Positions 11,811 to 24,071 of a DNA stretch of 64,000 nucleotides are shown here, one piece after another. The first letter of the stretch is position 1; every line of letters begins with the position of its first letter. The DNA is from Lunularia cruciata (Eukaryota; Streptophyta; Marchantiopsida; Lunulariales; Lunulariaceae). Position numbers and translations under genes: made by a program. The notes beneath the pieces are model-generated. The model saw only the letters and a program-made list of their open reading frames with translations. It ran no database searches and was not told the DNA's origin. The stretch covers positions 34,410,001 through 34,474,000 of the forward strand of contig OX419757.1 in NCBI GenBank assembly GCA_948567375.1. The letters are read 5' to 3'.

Positions 11811-12170
11811 TGCAAAAGACCAAGGAGAGAAATAAGAGAATGGAAGATCACATTCACACTCTCAAATGAGGAAACCTACAAATGCTTGGCATGAATTTTG
11901 GCTTTGGTATTTATAGGGAAACTCCATACAAGACTCCCAAGAAGTTTCATAAGAAGATTCCTTCTAGAAATTGCTTTTCTTGGAGTGCAAGCCAAACTAG
12001 CCATTTATGTAATGTACAAGTTACTCGATCTTTGGAAATTTCCTAGAAGCTTATGGGATGCTTCTAGAACATTCTTAGTATTCCTAAATGTATGCAAGTT
12101 ATATTTTCATTTTGCTATATTTAACTTATTCTTCTAACTCATTAGCTTTTTCTAACTCACTATTATTACA
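11811..12170 (-). repeat. Family E terminal-type repeat, copy 1
   Basis: This segment matches 30527-30925 over about 350 bp, sharing aaataagagaatggaaga, ccttctagaa, tcttggagtgcaagccaaac, gatgcttctagaa and actcactagctttttctaac-type words. The second copy lies directly behind a minus-strand gag start, which suggests it is an LTR in minus orientation. The exact ends are unclear and no target duplication was found. Confidence 0.6.
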
Positions 12171-14039
12171 TATTCTTCCTATTGCTAGTTGGTGACATCT
12201 TTGTTGCCATGGATTTTTCAATCTCTTGTATGGAAGTTTGAGCATCTTGGAGATGATAAAGAGGTTTCTAATGATATAGTGTTATTCAAATTTGTAAAAA
12301 TGTGATAGAACCTATCAATCTCACGAGGGTACAAGTTGAAGGTACATTAAATTTTGATAAAGTGTCATAAAGATGATAGTCTATTATTTTGTATTTAACC
12401 TCTTGGACAAAGTCATTCTTAGATGAGGGTAGATCCACCATCTTTGGCACATTAAGATAAGATAAATAATTGATAATCACACACTATAGTTTTGATCAGA
12501 ATGATTCTTGAATGTGATGATCCATTTGTAACAAAGATCACTTTGCCTTGGATTCCTCTAGGACCCACTTAACATGACTGGTTCTAACTTAGTGTCATTG
12601 AGTTGCTTGGTCTCACTATATTTTAATCCAAAGGATTCTTAAATGTGATGATCCATTTGTAACAAAGGTCACTTGCCTTGAATTCCCATATTACCAACTT
12701 GAGATGACCAGTTCTAAGTTAGTGTCATGGAGTTGCTTGGACTATCTGAGTATTTTTTTGTAGCCATCTTCAAAAGCCTACAAGATCAACTCAACCACAT
12801 GTACTATACATTTTTTATCTAAGAACGCACATACAAAGCAAAAGTAGGAATTCTGAGGATCCTATCACCTTGACAACTATAACTATGTGTAGTGTTCTAC
12901 CCTTCCTAGAATTCAAAATATCACGGGAGTCTCAAATGAATATTTTTCTTAATCTTCCAATTTAATGTTACTTTATTATTATACTCTAGGTGATTTGTAG
13001 CCTATCATTATATTTTTCCTAACCTTTGTAAGGCACCTAGAGTTGCATACTCTAGTTCCACACAAATGATTTCCCTCACTCAAAGGCTTCTACTCATACA
13101 TCAAGATTTCTCACTCCCACTTAATTAAGCATGTAGTAACTCATACAAAGTGAAAAATAATACACATACACTCACTCAAGAGTCTTGATGGTATAAATTT
13201 CATTTACTGCAAAAGAAGGATATACCAAATGGACATGGTGAACATCAAGCCTAAGCATTTTTATACATTTGCTACCTAGTTGCAAAGAAATGTAATGGTA
13301 AAAAAGTGTTAGATATCCACTAATTACATCTAACCCTCACTAATCTTGTCTTAAGTAGGTCTAGTCCACATGGAATGACCACCTCAACATCTTGTCATTT
13401 ACCATTAGCTTGTTTTTTAAAAGACTAACACAAGACCTTTGTATTGCATCTTATTTAACTTTGTATAAAGTCACCTTGATTATTACTTGTCTACAAGACA
13501 ATTTGGTGGTGCATGTGACAAACTACTATCTCCTTTGCATATTTGAACAAGCACTACAAGCTCTTTCTTGTAAATAACAACTAATCATTTGAAGCCAGTA
13601 TGCAATCCTTAGAATTGGAAGTTAGTACAACCCTACAGCTTGATGTGAATAGCAAGGAATCTTGTAGTTGGTCTTGTCATCCTAGCCTCATATGAGGGGT
13701 TTGTATAAAGACTAATGTTAGGGCTTTGTATAAAGACTAATTGTTTGGCCATTTGTATTGGTTTCCTAATTATCACTCTACTTGGTATTACTTTATAAGA
13801 AAATAAATTTCACTCTATCTAGGCAAAGATGGATCACCATAAGGTTCTTATGTTGTGTTGTGAACAAGATATCCTTTCTAGAGAATCATGTACTCAATTT
13901 GTTGTTGGTAGCCATGTTGGATGTCTCTTCATGCAAGAATATGGTCAACTTCATATTCTTCATGATTGTTGATAAGGATTGGAGGAGGAGGGTGTTGGAA
14001 ACAAGTAGGAAAGGAATATGGGTTACAAAAAGGGTTTTA
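12171..14039. other. No gene seen; repeat debris with an internal tandem duplication
   Basis: Frames are short and broken on both strands. The only structure noted is the 131-bp-spaced duplication at 12503-12745. The stretch lies between an LTR-like repeat (E) and the 3' end of a minus-strand Ty3 pol, so it could be 3' untranslated element sequence. Confidence 0.4.
12503..12745. repeat. Two-copy tandem repeat, period 131 bp
   Basis: gattcttgaatgtgatgatcc (20 bases shared within it) starts at 12503 and recurs at 12634 with one change. The copies share the following blocks atttgtaacaaag and tagtgtcat...gagttgcttgg in the same order. They are moderately diverged and not coding. Confidence 0.75.
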
Positions 14040-16690
14040 ACTTCAAAATATGGAAGACAAGATGGATCCTCATATGACTAAGAAGTGCAAGTTTATAAGC
14101 AACAAGAGAAATGAGTAATATCAAACGGACTTTTCCAATTAAGAGTAAGTTTAAAAACTTGGATGTCAAGAAAGAAAGGGAGGTTAATAGAGGAAAGCAT
14201 GACCATTTCACCCACTTGAAAGTCAAAATCATGATGATATCAATTAAAATATTTGCCAATTTTATAAAATTAGAAGATGAGACTTAGCTTGGTGTAAGGG
14301 TATAGATAACATGGACAAGAAGGTAGAAATATGAGGGACATGAGATGATGGTGGAGTAAGATGAGAATCGAGAACAAGAGGATCTTGTCCATAGTTAAGA
14401 AAGAAGGGAGATAATATTATACTTGCATGCTTGGAATTATTATAAGCAAATTTTGCAACCATGAGACAAATATCTCAATTTATCATATGAATTTTGACAA
14501 GGGCATTTAGTATATCTTCCAAGGTGAAATTTGCTTGTTGGGTTTGCCAATCAGTTCAAGGATTTAAGACCAAGGACAAGGCAAGCTTAGTTTCAAGTAG
14601 CTTGAAGATTTACCAATAAATTTAGGATCATGATCATAGATGAGAACCCTTGTTATCTCATAATGTTTGAAGATATTATCAAAGTGGATCTTGGCCAATA
14701 TTTGAATTCCACTATATCAATTGTAGGCACCAAATGTATTTGCTTATTGAGCATATTAACAAACACTACAATTGTGGTTTGGCCTTGGTTCATCTTCAGC
14801 AAGGGTATGATGGGATCTAATCTCAAAGGCATGTAGTGTATCTTCAAAGGTGCAATTTGCTTGTTTGGTTTGCCAATTAGTTCAAGGATGTTAGGCCATG
14901 GACACGGCAAGCTTAGTTTCAAGTAGCTTGAAGATTTTTTTGTCAAAATTTACCAATAAATTAGGAATCATGATGAGAGAGTCATAGATGGAGAGTCATA
15001 GATGGAGAGTCATAGATGAGAACCCTTGTTATCTCATAATGTTTGAAGATATTGTCAAAGTGAACTTGGACAATATTTGAATATCCACTATTCAATGGTA
15101 GGCACCAAACGGTTTTTCTTGTTGAGCATATTAACAAACACTACAATTGTAGTATAGCCTTTGTTCATCTTTGACAAGGATGTGATGGGATCTAATCTCA
15201 TATGTTCCTATTAGGTAGATGGAATTGGTAGGGATTGAAGTAGTCCATCCAACTCTTGGTTGCCTATCTTGTTTTTTTTGCAACTCCCATATGATTGGAC
15301 AAATTCTTGAATATCTAGTGCCCTGTTTTTTCCATACCTATTTAACCAATAATTGGTGAATCATGTGCTTCTTGAAGTTATACAAGTCAAAGGTCTTCCA
15401 AAGTTGGAACTTATATTTGATTTTTGCAAATAGAAGATCATCTTTGAATGAAAGGCATTGTACTTCTTGTCATATGATACAAGTTACTTTGCACAAGATG
15501 AAATAAGGGATTTTTTGTAAAGAAATCTTTAACTCTAGTTGTACCTTTGAGTATGTTGATATTGTGGTGATTATTACTATTATGGGAAGATTCAAGAAGA
15601 ATCTTTAAATCAAGTCATTATTGTAAGGCATCAAGGATGACATGGAACTTTTTAGGTTTGTACTCAAGCTTGATGTCAAAAAGTTTAAGTTGTTTCTCCT
15701 ATTGATGATACCTAAAATTCATATGCTCCAAATGTAAGATTTGCAACAAGGGTTTGTGATAGGTTTGCATATTGCTTGTTTCTCAAAGAGGTAATGTTTT
15801 TACACCTTTTTATTGTATACCATTGTAAGGTGTTCTTAATCTCAAGCAAAATAATTAATTTCTATTGCATTTTAGTCATTGAGATGCAAAGGCAATAAGA
15901 TGCAATTCATCTATAAAATTCTTGTTGCAACATAGCTCCAATAACAAAGTTTGAAACATCAAAATTAACTACAAAAGGTTATTGAGTGTCATATAGTTGG
16001 AGGATTCATTGATTGGTTGTGAAGACATTATATCCTTAAGTTTCTTGAGTGATTCTCCTTGCTTGGGGATCCAACAAAACTTTGCTATCTTCTACAGGAA
16101 ATCAATCAACAATGCGGACACATGAGCATAATAATACATAAATAGTTAGTAAAAACTCACCAATCCATTAAAATCCAAACTTCAATGACATGTAAGCCAA
16201 TTAATAATGGTTTTTTTTTCTCATTCATATTGATGCCCTCTACTTAGACCTTATGGCCCAAGAAGGTAACTTTCTTGGACCATAAGGTACTCTTGGACTT
16301 CTTGCAGTAGAATTTCTATTGTTGTAGTTGTCTTAATAATTCTTGTATATGGTTCTTGTGTTCTACCTCAATCTTATTGTAAATTAAAATATCATTCATG
16401 AAAACTACACCATATCAACCCAATAGCACCTCATACATCCAATGCATTTGATCCATGAGGATTGATTGAGCATTCATGAGCCCAAAAGATAAAATTATCT
16501 ATTACAAATGCCCACATCTTGTATGAAAGGTAGACTTTATCTTCTCCATCAATTGGAATTTGCCAATAGTTGCATTGAAGATCCAAGTTTGAGAAGTAGT
16601 GTGCTCCACTTAATTGATCCAACAAGTCATCAATGCAAAGTAAGAGATACATATTCTTCATGGTTTGTTTATTAAGACCATGTAGTCAAT
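14040..16690 (-). pseudogene. Ty3/gypsy pol remnant, minus strand (RT, RNase H, integrase)
   Basis: Reading downward, reverse transcriptase motifs appear at 16661-16431 (DLLDQLSGAHYFSNLDLQ), followed by the active-site box as FMNDILIY at 16402-16391, where the usual first Asp is Asn. An RNase H start reads FDVSNFVIGA near 15950. An integrase zinc region and linker (with QSLPIP) lie near 15450-15230. The integrase core is present twice (see the duplication at 14528-15200), and the C-terminal piece LSPFFLNYGQDPL is at about 14440-14400. This order, RT-RNase H-integrase, defines Ty3/gypsy. Many stops and frameshifts and the lost RT Asp make it inactive. No LTR or gag is clearly joined to it; the E repeat at 11811-12170 could be its 3' LTR. 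Confidence 0.85.
14528..15200 (-). repeat. Internal duplication in the integrase region, offset about 326 bp
   Basis: The block from ttgcttgttgggtttgcc through agcttagtttcaagtagctt and agaacccttgttatctcata occurs at 14530-14836 and again at 14856-15200. The second unit also contains three tandem copies of gagagtcatagatg (about 14974-15018). The duplication repeats the integrase core coding segment inside the minus-strand pol, so it arose after or during decay of that element. Confidence 0.8.
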
Positions 16691-17914
16691 ATATAATCAA
16701 AGCACTCCATCTTTCTTTAGTACAAAATAGTACTTGTGCTCTCCAAGGGGATGTACTATATTGTATGAAATCCTTCACCAATAACTTGATCGATGTTGTT
16801 TAAAGTTCTTTTAACTTCTCTGGAAAAAGCCAATAGATTTGTGTACTCACTAGAGTATGAACTTATGATACCTCAATTAAAGGGTAATTGTGATGCTTAA
16901 CCCTTTCCATAGTACACCTTTTTCTTTCAAATTATCTAGTTTACTCAAGAAGATAAAGAAATAGCTGGTAAGCAAGGAAGAAGGGAGGCTTACTCTTGTT
17001 TGCCTTCCACCCCAAGGGAACTGAAACCTTTAGGAGAAAGATGACATGGAAGGAATGTGTCACAAGAAAACCATTAGTAGTCGATCTGAATGAAGAGCTC
17101 ATGACATGGCTCTTCAAGAAAGAAGACCTTCAATAAGAGAAACCTTTGGCAAGGATATCCTTTGCCTTAGTAGACCTTTGGCCTAATTATTTGGGTAAAA
17201 TGATTTTTTGGTCTTGTCCTAATCTTTTTTCTTTTGACCTTGACCTAAAAGTCAATGAGTTTGCAAGAATCTAGGGGACTTAAATATGATGTTAATAGAT
17301 CAATAACTACAATTGATGACTATTCACATGTATGAGGAGCAACTACTCACCAAAGAGCATACCTACCAAACATTAGTAATAGTTGAGCCATCACTTTAAA
17401 TATCTACATTGGGCTTTGATTCTTTCATTTTTTGTAGAGTCAACTAGAGCAAGACCAATTACGATTTCCCCAACCTTGTTGAGAAGTTGCAGAACTTAGG
17501 AATTCAAATTGAGTATGAGTGCGGTTGTGTGAGGAGGATTGAGAGGGATAAAAGGGAAAAAAGTAGCAACCCCTTGAGACCCTAGGCACATGAGGCAAGC
17601 ACCCACGTTCATAATCAAGTTCCAAAGGTTGGTTAAGTAGGCATTACATTGTAGTCATCAGTTGCCCTATAGCAAGAAGGTGGAATTCTTGTTGTGGAAT
17701 TGGGAATTAAGTGACCATGCAATGTTGTATGAGATAAGGGATAATAGAGATCTAGGGATAGGGACCCTAAGAGGGAACCTCTTTGCTTGGATGGAGAAAC
17801 ATTGGTAGAAATTTTTGGGGCACTTTCTACCAATGTTCATCAATGTTAATTTCTACCAATGCTACTTTCTCCCCCAAATGCCATGACCTTAGATAGCACT
17901 TGGATTCACTCCAG
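16691..17914. other. No gene seen
   Basis: Frames are short on both strands. The sequence is CpG-poor and AT-rich. The minus-strand RT may extend some way up from 16690, but I cannot read further motifs. A small inverted word pair (tctaccaatgtt) occurs around 17800-17860. Confidence 0.4.
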
Positions 17915-18660
17915 TCTAGCCCTTGAAGCAAAATTCAAGGTGATCTTCAATGATGACAAGACCAAAAATGGTTGCTCCATCCATGGAATTTAAGATCTTG
18001 CCCAATGGATCCTAGTAGAATCAATAATAAACTTGTTCAAATCCAAACAAACAAACTTACCTGAAAAAAAACCAAGCGATCTTCTTTGTGTACATGTATG
18101 AAGGAAGGTTTGTAATTAGGCAGCAATGTTTTGGGCAAGGGTGCAAAAGCTTGCTGGAAATATGAATGAAGAAGGCAAGGTGACCCTTGTATCTTCCTTT
18201 GTTGTTGAGTTTTACTTGGAGATGAATCTTTTAATCCCAATTGAGAAGGAGAAGTTCCCAAATCACTTCTTTGCAATATGATATTTCAAAGAGCCATGCA
18301 AACAAGCAATGCTGATGAGGAAATATGTAGAGGTAGAAGAAAAATTTGCCCACATCATGAAGTATGTCATGGTGAAGGAACGCTACAACACGCTAAGCTA
18401 TGAGAAGAAGAGGCAATAGGTATTGGCAACAAAACTCCCGGTTAGGGAAATCAAGAGACATGCAATGCCTTTCATATCAAAGATCATAGCCACAAAAAGG
18501 GCAAGGAGGATCCTTGTGGAGGACAGAGGTGGAATTGGACCACATTTAGAGCACATCTCTACCATAAGTAAGCAATTGTTCACGCAAGTTATCATCTTAT
18601 TTGGACAAAGAAGTGACAAAGGACCAAACCTAGACTCCTCCAAGGACAAAGGATGATCTT
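17915..18660 (+). pseudogene. Unrecognised element ORF upstream of a D LTR
   Basis: With frameshifts and stops, a plus-strand reading gives pieces such as LAGNMNEEGKVTLVSSFVVE, LEMNLLIPIEKEKFPNHFFA, RKYVEVEEKFAHIMKYVMVK and EIKRHAMPFISKIIATKRAR. A clean 77-codon piece is at 18423-18656. Regular charged and hydrophobic spacing suggests a structured, partly coiled-coil protein. It ends just before the D LTR at 18685, so it could be the last ORF of a D element or an unrelated neighbour. It has no motif of gag, protease or polymerase. The family is unknown to me. Confidence 0.4.
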
Positions 18661-18684
18661 TTGGCAAAAATTGAATGCCTAGCT

Positions 18685-19270
18685 TTTAGTACCCACATTT
18701 TTTATTTTTGATAGTTTTAGCACAAAAAGTGTATTTTTAAGTAGAAAGGAAAGATAGATGAAGAGAAGTGTTGTGTTTTGGATCCAAAGTAAGAAGTCCA
18801 ATCTGATTTGAGGAAGTAAACTTTGGATTGGACGAGAGGAAGACTTGGATCAGACTTGGAAGTGCAGAAGACCCAAAGTAAGGACACTTTGTATCAAAAT
18901 GAGAAACCCAATCCAAGTATCCTTAACAACCTTGACTTGGGCCATACCAGCCAAGAAAGTACGCTTGCAAGTATTTACTTCATGTGAGGATAAATTCAAA
19001 AGTGACAAGAGTAACGCATGTAGAAGATGTGATTCTTGATGAAAGTTCAATTGAAGAATGAAAGTGAATTAGATGAGTATAAAATTGAGACTTTCTTGAG
19101 GAAAATTTGCAATGTTGAAAGGTTACCTTATTCCTTTGCATAGTTTCAAAAATTGGGTTAGAACTAATACTTGAATAATAGGATTCCAATGCTAGAAGCC
19201 AAGTGTAGCAAAGAACATGATGCCTTTCAAGGGTGGGAAATAGGTTTTGGGCATCTTAGTCCAAAATCCT
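18685..19270 (+). mobile_element. LTR of family D
   Basis: The start TTTAGTACCCACATTTTTTA aligns with TGTGCTACCCACATTTTTTG at 21058 and TGTGGTACCCACATTTTTG at 62241. The body shares the order of words with the 21058 LTR, including gacccaaagtaagga and aagaaagta. The 3' end is placed by the start of the shared leader (caaagtcttgag near 19298) and is approximate. The terminal TG has decayed. Confidence 0.65.
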
Positions 19271-21057
19271 ATTAGTAGGAGACTTGATGTGGTGGCTAGG
19301 TTCAAAGTCTTGAGTTGACTTTGGATCGCCTTCCTAGCATGGAACTAGAATCTCAATTTTCCAAGTTTCATGACTAAGATTGAAGCCAACAATTGAGAGG
19401 CTGGACAGAATGAGGAGGGAAAGGGGAGAAACCTTGCTTGATGGATCAAGGCAGATTGAAGAATAGTATTGGGGAAAGATGCCAACATGGATTATGTTAT
19501 ATCAAAAGTGTGATTCATCAATATAAATAGAGGAATTGAAGGCTTCCTTCAATCAACCACATAAGAAGAATAGATACAAAGTAGATACATATGTACACCC
19601 GATGAGGTGAAGTATCATTGGGGTCATGATGGCAATGATGAAGCCATTTTGGACTACATATGTCACAAAGAAAAAAGAAGTCTTCTTCCATCTCATGTTT
19701 GCAGGAGAGAGTGTGAATTGTGCAAGATATTACTATCTGAGGATGAGGCAGATGACTTAGAATTGGAGAAACAATTGGCAACCTCACTATCTTAGGCCAT
19801 TTTTACTTGGGTTTGAATTTGCTCAGCCCCAAAGAAAGAAGACAGATGGTGTCTCACTTTCATCTAGACTTGCATTGGATGCAGATGAGGAAGAAAAGCG
19901 GTACATGGTGGAAGTTGACCACTACTTTTCTAGGACCAATAGGAAGAAGACATTAATGGTACCAATTCCTTGATCAAATAAGAGAATTATGTTGCCAGCC
20001 AAGAAGACAGCTACTTGGAGAGTAAATCCAAGTTGAGTTGTGGTTGTGATGGATTTATTGTTAGGGGCTAAAGAAGAAGAAGAAGAAGAAGAAGAAGAAG
20101 AAGAAGAAGAAGAAGCTAATGATGAAGACTTGATGAAGACTTGAAGCAAGAGATGACTTTGTAGAGTAAGGAGTCAACCAATGGAACTAAGGGCAAACCA
20201 GAAGTAGAGAATCCATCACAAGAGGATGTTGAAAAAGATTTTTTAGATTGTGAGTTCCATGCATAGATTGATTGTATGAAAGGAGGCAACAACCCTTGTA
20301 TGGATTTGCTATAGGAAGATATTCTAGAGAAGGAGGATGAATTCAAGATGGTGTTCTAAAGGGGAGCACATTCCTGAAGACTTGTCAAAGCTGCACAAGC
20401 TGGATCCAATGGGCTTGAGGTTGAAGGAGAGGAGAGCTTGGAGGATATTAGCATAAAGGTGAGAAGATCAACACTTTAAGTTGCAACGCCAATGGACAAT
20501 TGTAGAAGATGAAGGAGAAGCGGTTAAGGACACATTTTAGGGAGTGAATTATCTATCAAATGTAGTATGTCTATTGTTAATGTATTTGTAAGAGTGGATG
20601 CTAGATCGGAAGAAGGAGTATTTGGAAGTAAAGAATGAGCTTCAGTTGATGAAGTTGATCAAAGAAGAGGTCTTGTAATTGAAGGTAAGGTTGTTGAAGA
20701 ATGAGGAGGAAGCCAAAGTACTTTGGGTGGATGCAATGATCCAAAGCAACATCTAAATTTTTTGCACATAAGCTTTGAGCAACATGGTGGCTATCTTGAG
20801 CTCAAGGAGGAGTTGAAGGAGCAAAAAGCAAAGTTGGAGAAGTTGCAAAAGAACTTTGACTATGCTCAAATGGAATTGAATAATCAGAAAGATCAACTCA
20901 AGATGCATAAACAAGCCTTGGAGGAGCTCAAACAAGTTGCAATGGAGAAGGATCAGGCTTGGCAGAGGAAGCTTACAAGTTGAATGTGACAAGAGCAAAG
21001 GATGTATGAGTTGGTGAAGCAAGGAAAAGCTCATGTTGCCAAGGAGTTAGAGTAGAA
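19271..21057 (+). pseudogene. Family D internal region, copy 2 (unknown ORF1 plus coiled coil)
   Basis: The leader (19290-19460, with gcatggaactagaatctcaa) matches those at 21660 and 63510. A reading near 19570-19790 gives the D ORF1 signature (KVDTY..., TTYVTKKKEVFFHLMFAGES). Then follows an acidic zone with a polyglutamate run encoded by GAA repeats (20067-20114) and a coiled coil (20590-20985) with LWVDAMIQS and a heptad-rich stretch starting LKEELKEQKAKLEKLQKNFD. The coiled coil runs straight into a D LTR at 21058. Stops and frameshifts are scattered. No polymerase is present. Function is unknown; a structural, Gag-like role is a guess. Confidence 0.6.
20067..20114 (+). repeat. GAA trinucleotide microsatellite
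   Basis: About fifteen GAA units in a row lie inside the acidic part of the D internal region. Read in frame they encode polyglutamate, extending an already acidic stretch. Slippage expansion is the simple explanation. Confidence 0.95.
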
Positions 21058-21650
21058 TGTGCTACCCACATTTTTTGTTTTTGATGAGTTTTAAAGAAGA
21101 AATGTATTGTTGAAGCAAACTTGCAGCTTTATGAAGAAGACAAGAGGAGAATTGTGTGTTTGGCATAAACCCAAAGAAGTTGACCTCAAGTCAAAGTTAG
21201 AAGGACTTGGGTTGGACTGATGGAAGGATGGACCCAAAGTAAGGATGCTTTACATAAGGATGTGCAACCCAATCTAAAGAACTTGCTACAACTTTTCCTT
21301 GGGCATAGCCAATCAAGAAAGTATGGGTAAATAAAATACATACTTTTGGATCAAAATGACATTGAGAGCAATAGAAAATAGACACATAGAATTTGTGTGT
21401 CAATTGAAGTTTGATTGAAGAGTGACCATGTAGTGCAAAACTATAAGATTAAGACTTTGATGAGGGAATTCTGAAATGTCAAGATGATTTCTTATGCCTC
21501 TCAATAGTTGTCTTGAAGGAGTTAGGATTTGGGTTTCGGGGAGGGTTTGATCTTTTAGAGACCAGGACTGTGAAAACACACAATGCCACCAGAGGGTAGT
21601 TAGCAAAATTTGGTGACGAGTCTTGCAACTCATAGATTAGACATCATGGT
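21058..21650 (+). mobile_element. LTR of family D
   Basis: It starts TGTGCTACCCACATTTTTTG right after the coiled-coil frame of the previous copy. It shares with 62241 and 62853 the words for gaagaagacaag..., aagtaaggatgctttac-type and caacccaatc-type blocks, and it ends before the common leader (cttgagcaaactttg at 21662). It is both 3' to one D body and 5' to the next, so either two elements share it after recombination or one element is nested in the other. Confidence 0.7.
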
Positions 21651-24071
21651 AAGAATCTAAGTCTTGAGCAAACTTTGAATCACTTTTCTTGCATGGAATT
21701 GGAATTTAAGTTTTCCAAGTTTCATGGCAACAATTGGTTCCAACAATTGCAAAGATGGCTCCAAGATAGAGGGGAAGGGAGTAAAATTGGCTTGATGAAC
21801 TGAGTCGGATTGGAGACTAGTCTTGGGGAGAGAAGCATGAGAAGTAGGAGGAGTCACCTTCTATTGGAAATGAGATTCTTTGGAAGAAACAACGGAGGTG
21901 AGGAATTCCTTTAGTGCTCCTCGCACTAAGAATGGGTACAAGGTAGATACCTATAAAGACCCAACATAAAGAGGTGTAGTTGGTACTCTGATGACAATGT
22001 TTAAGCAAGAGTGAACCACCTATGTTACTAAGCAGCAAGTTGTGTTCTTTCACCAAATGTTTGCAAGAGAAGTGGTGAATTGGGCAAGGTGTTTTCAGCA
22101 AAGATGATTAGCAATTGGAAAATGGACCTTCCATCCCATTCGTTTGTACTCTTCACAGTCCTTCTCTATTTAAGACTGAACTTGCTTAGCTTGGAGGAGA
22201 AAGGAAGGATGGTGTCACACTTTCACCCCAATTTACAATGAGTGGTGGATATAGACAAGCAATACTACATAAGGTGAGTCCATGAAGCTGATGAACACTA
22301 CATCAAGTCAAGGAAGGAGAAGATAGTGTTGCTAGAAATCTTGAGGCCGAGCAAGTGGGGTAGACCCAAAGAAAGAGTGTCATCAGTGCAGCCACAAAAG
22401 ACAAGGAATTTGAACCCACAACAAGAGATGGTGGTGGTGAAGAACCTATCATTGGAGGAAGAATCAAAAGGAGAAGCCAGGCAAAGTGTGAAAGACTTAA
22501 AAGAAGAGGAAGAGCTCACTTTGCAAAGAGAGGAGTCTAGTAGTGAGAGAGAGGGAGAGCCCAAAGTCCAACAATCAGTAGACAAAGTGGCTAGAGAAGA
22601 GGATGAGGAGTTCCATGCGATGACTGATCAGATGGAAGGAGTGGATGGTCCATGTTTGGGATTACCTATAGTGGAGCTAAAAGAAGAGCAAGAAGAAGAA
22701 CTAACCTTGGTGTTTCCAAAAGGCATGAGGTCAAAAAGAAGTTTGCAGGTCGTAATTGCAAGATTGAGTAAAGCCAAGGAGGAAGAAGAAAGATAAGAAG
22801 ACATTGAAGGTGAGAAGATCAAGACTTTGGGGTAAGGCACCAGCCGAAGAAGTGCTGACCAAAGACAAAGAAAGAGAAGAAAATGAAGAAGAGTTCATTG
22901 GAGTAGAATATTTATTGAAGGTCATCTATCCTTTGTTGTTGCAATTGTAGAAGAAGGAAGGAAGATCTGAAGAGAGAGCATCTTGATGTGAAGGACAAGC
23001 TTGATGTAGTGAAGTTCTTGAATGAAGATGTCTTGGAGTTAAGGAAGAAGTTAACCCGAGGAGAGGAAGAAGGTGAAGAACTTTGGGTTGATGTTGTTCT
23101 TTGGAGGAAGAGCTTTGACAATTTGCATGAGATTTTTGTGGAGCATGGTGAGGAACTTGAATTACAAGTGGGAGAATTGAAGGACCAAAGTGTAGCATTC
23201 AAGAAGATGGAGAATGAATTTGCTGATGTGCGATTAGAGGCAATCCATTCAAAGGAAATAGTAATGGAGTTGAAGCAAGAAATTGGAGAGCATGAAAAAG
23301 GTTATAGAGGAGAAGGATAGAGCTTTGCGATGTGAGTTGATAGATTTAAATTGAGAGGAGGAGAGGTTGCAAGGACTGATCAGAAGGGTGGAGACTCAAC
23401 TTGTTCAATACATGGAGGAGAAAGAAGCACTAAAAGTGGAATTTAAGGACAAGTTGAAGATGTACCCAAATGAGTTGGAAGTAGAGAGGAGTCAAGAGAA
23501 GATAGTTCAGGTAATGCATTGGACTTAGTAGGAGAAGTTGTTGTGAGGATGAAGGCAATGTTGAGTACTGAAGCCAAAGTGACGATGGAGGAAGCAAGAT
23601 TGCACAAATTGGAGTTGCTAGTGCAGGAAATGAGGAAGCAAAAAGTGGAGGACATAGATATGAATAAGTTGTTGATTTGCTTAAGAGAGAGAGTAGATAG
23701 GAAGATGTTAGAGATAAGAGATAATGTTTGTCTCATGCTAGATTTAGTGAGATCAGAGTTAGATGAGCTTTAGAGTAATGTGAAAGTAGGAACCTGATGT
23801 GAAGTAGCAAAAGTAGGAGTGCAATTGTTTTCAAGTGAGTTATTCAAGGTCATTGAAGAAGTTAGAATGGAGAAGGAGAATGTAGTAATATTAGGTATGG
23901 CTTTAGTTGCAATCCTGACTGAAGGTGTGATAGTAGTAGATATTGTAGTTGAACCTGAAGTAGAGGAAGCAATTGAAGGTAATTTGAGTGTGGAAGCTAA
24001 AGTAGAAGTAGATATTGGATCAATTTAGTAACAATTTTGAGATTTGAAGAGGTTGATATGAAGAAGTGGAA
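21651..24071 (+). pseudogene. Family D/B internal region with long coiled-coil ORF
   Basis: After the D leader and ORF1 pieces (21940-22110, with TTYVTKQQVVFFHQMFAREV), a long charged protein follows in pieces. An acidic region with GPCLGLPIVELKEEQEEE spans 22326-22796. A coiled coil at 22988-23320 contains EELWVDVVLWRKSFDNLHEI and EHGEELELQVGELKD. More coiled coil lies at 23519-23773, and a short C-terminal acidic tail ends with KVEVDIGSI (23819-24028). The tail matches the tails before the LTR-B copies at 25577 and, on the minus strand, 55822. So a D-type front is joined here to a B-type end. Several frameshifts are needed. No enzymatic motif is present; function is unknown. Confidence 0.6.

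Noticed and set aside
20753-21034. Long leucine-rich minus-strand frames opposite the coiled-coil ORFs (also 22298-22585, 22912-23202)
   Set aside because: These are shadows: glutamate and lysine codons on the plus strand read as leucine, serine and phenylalanine on the other.
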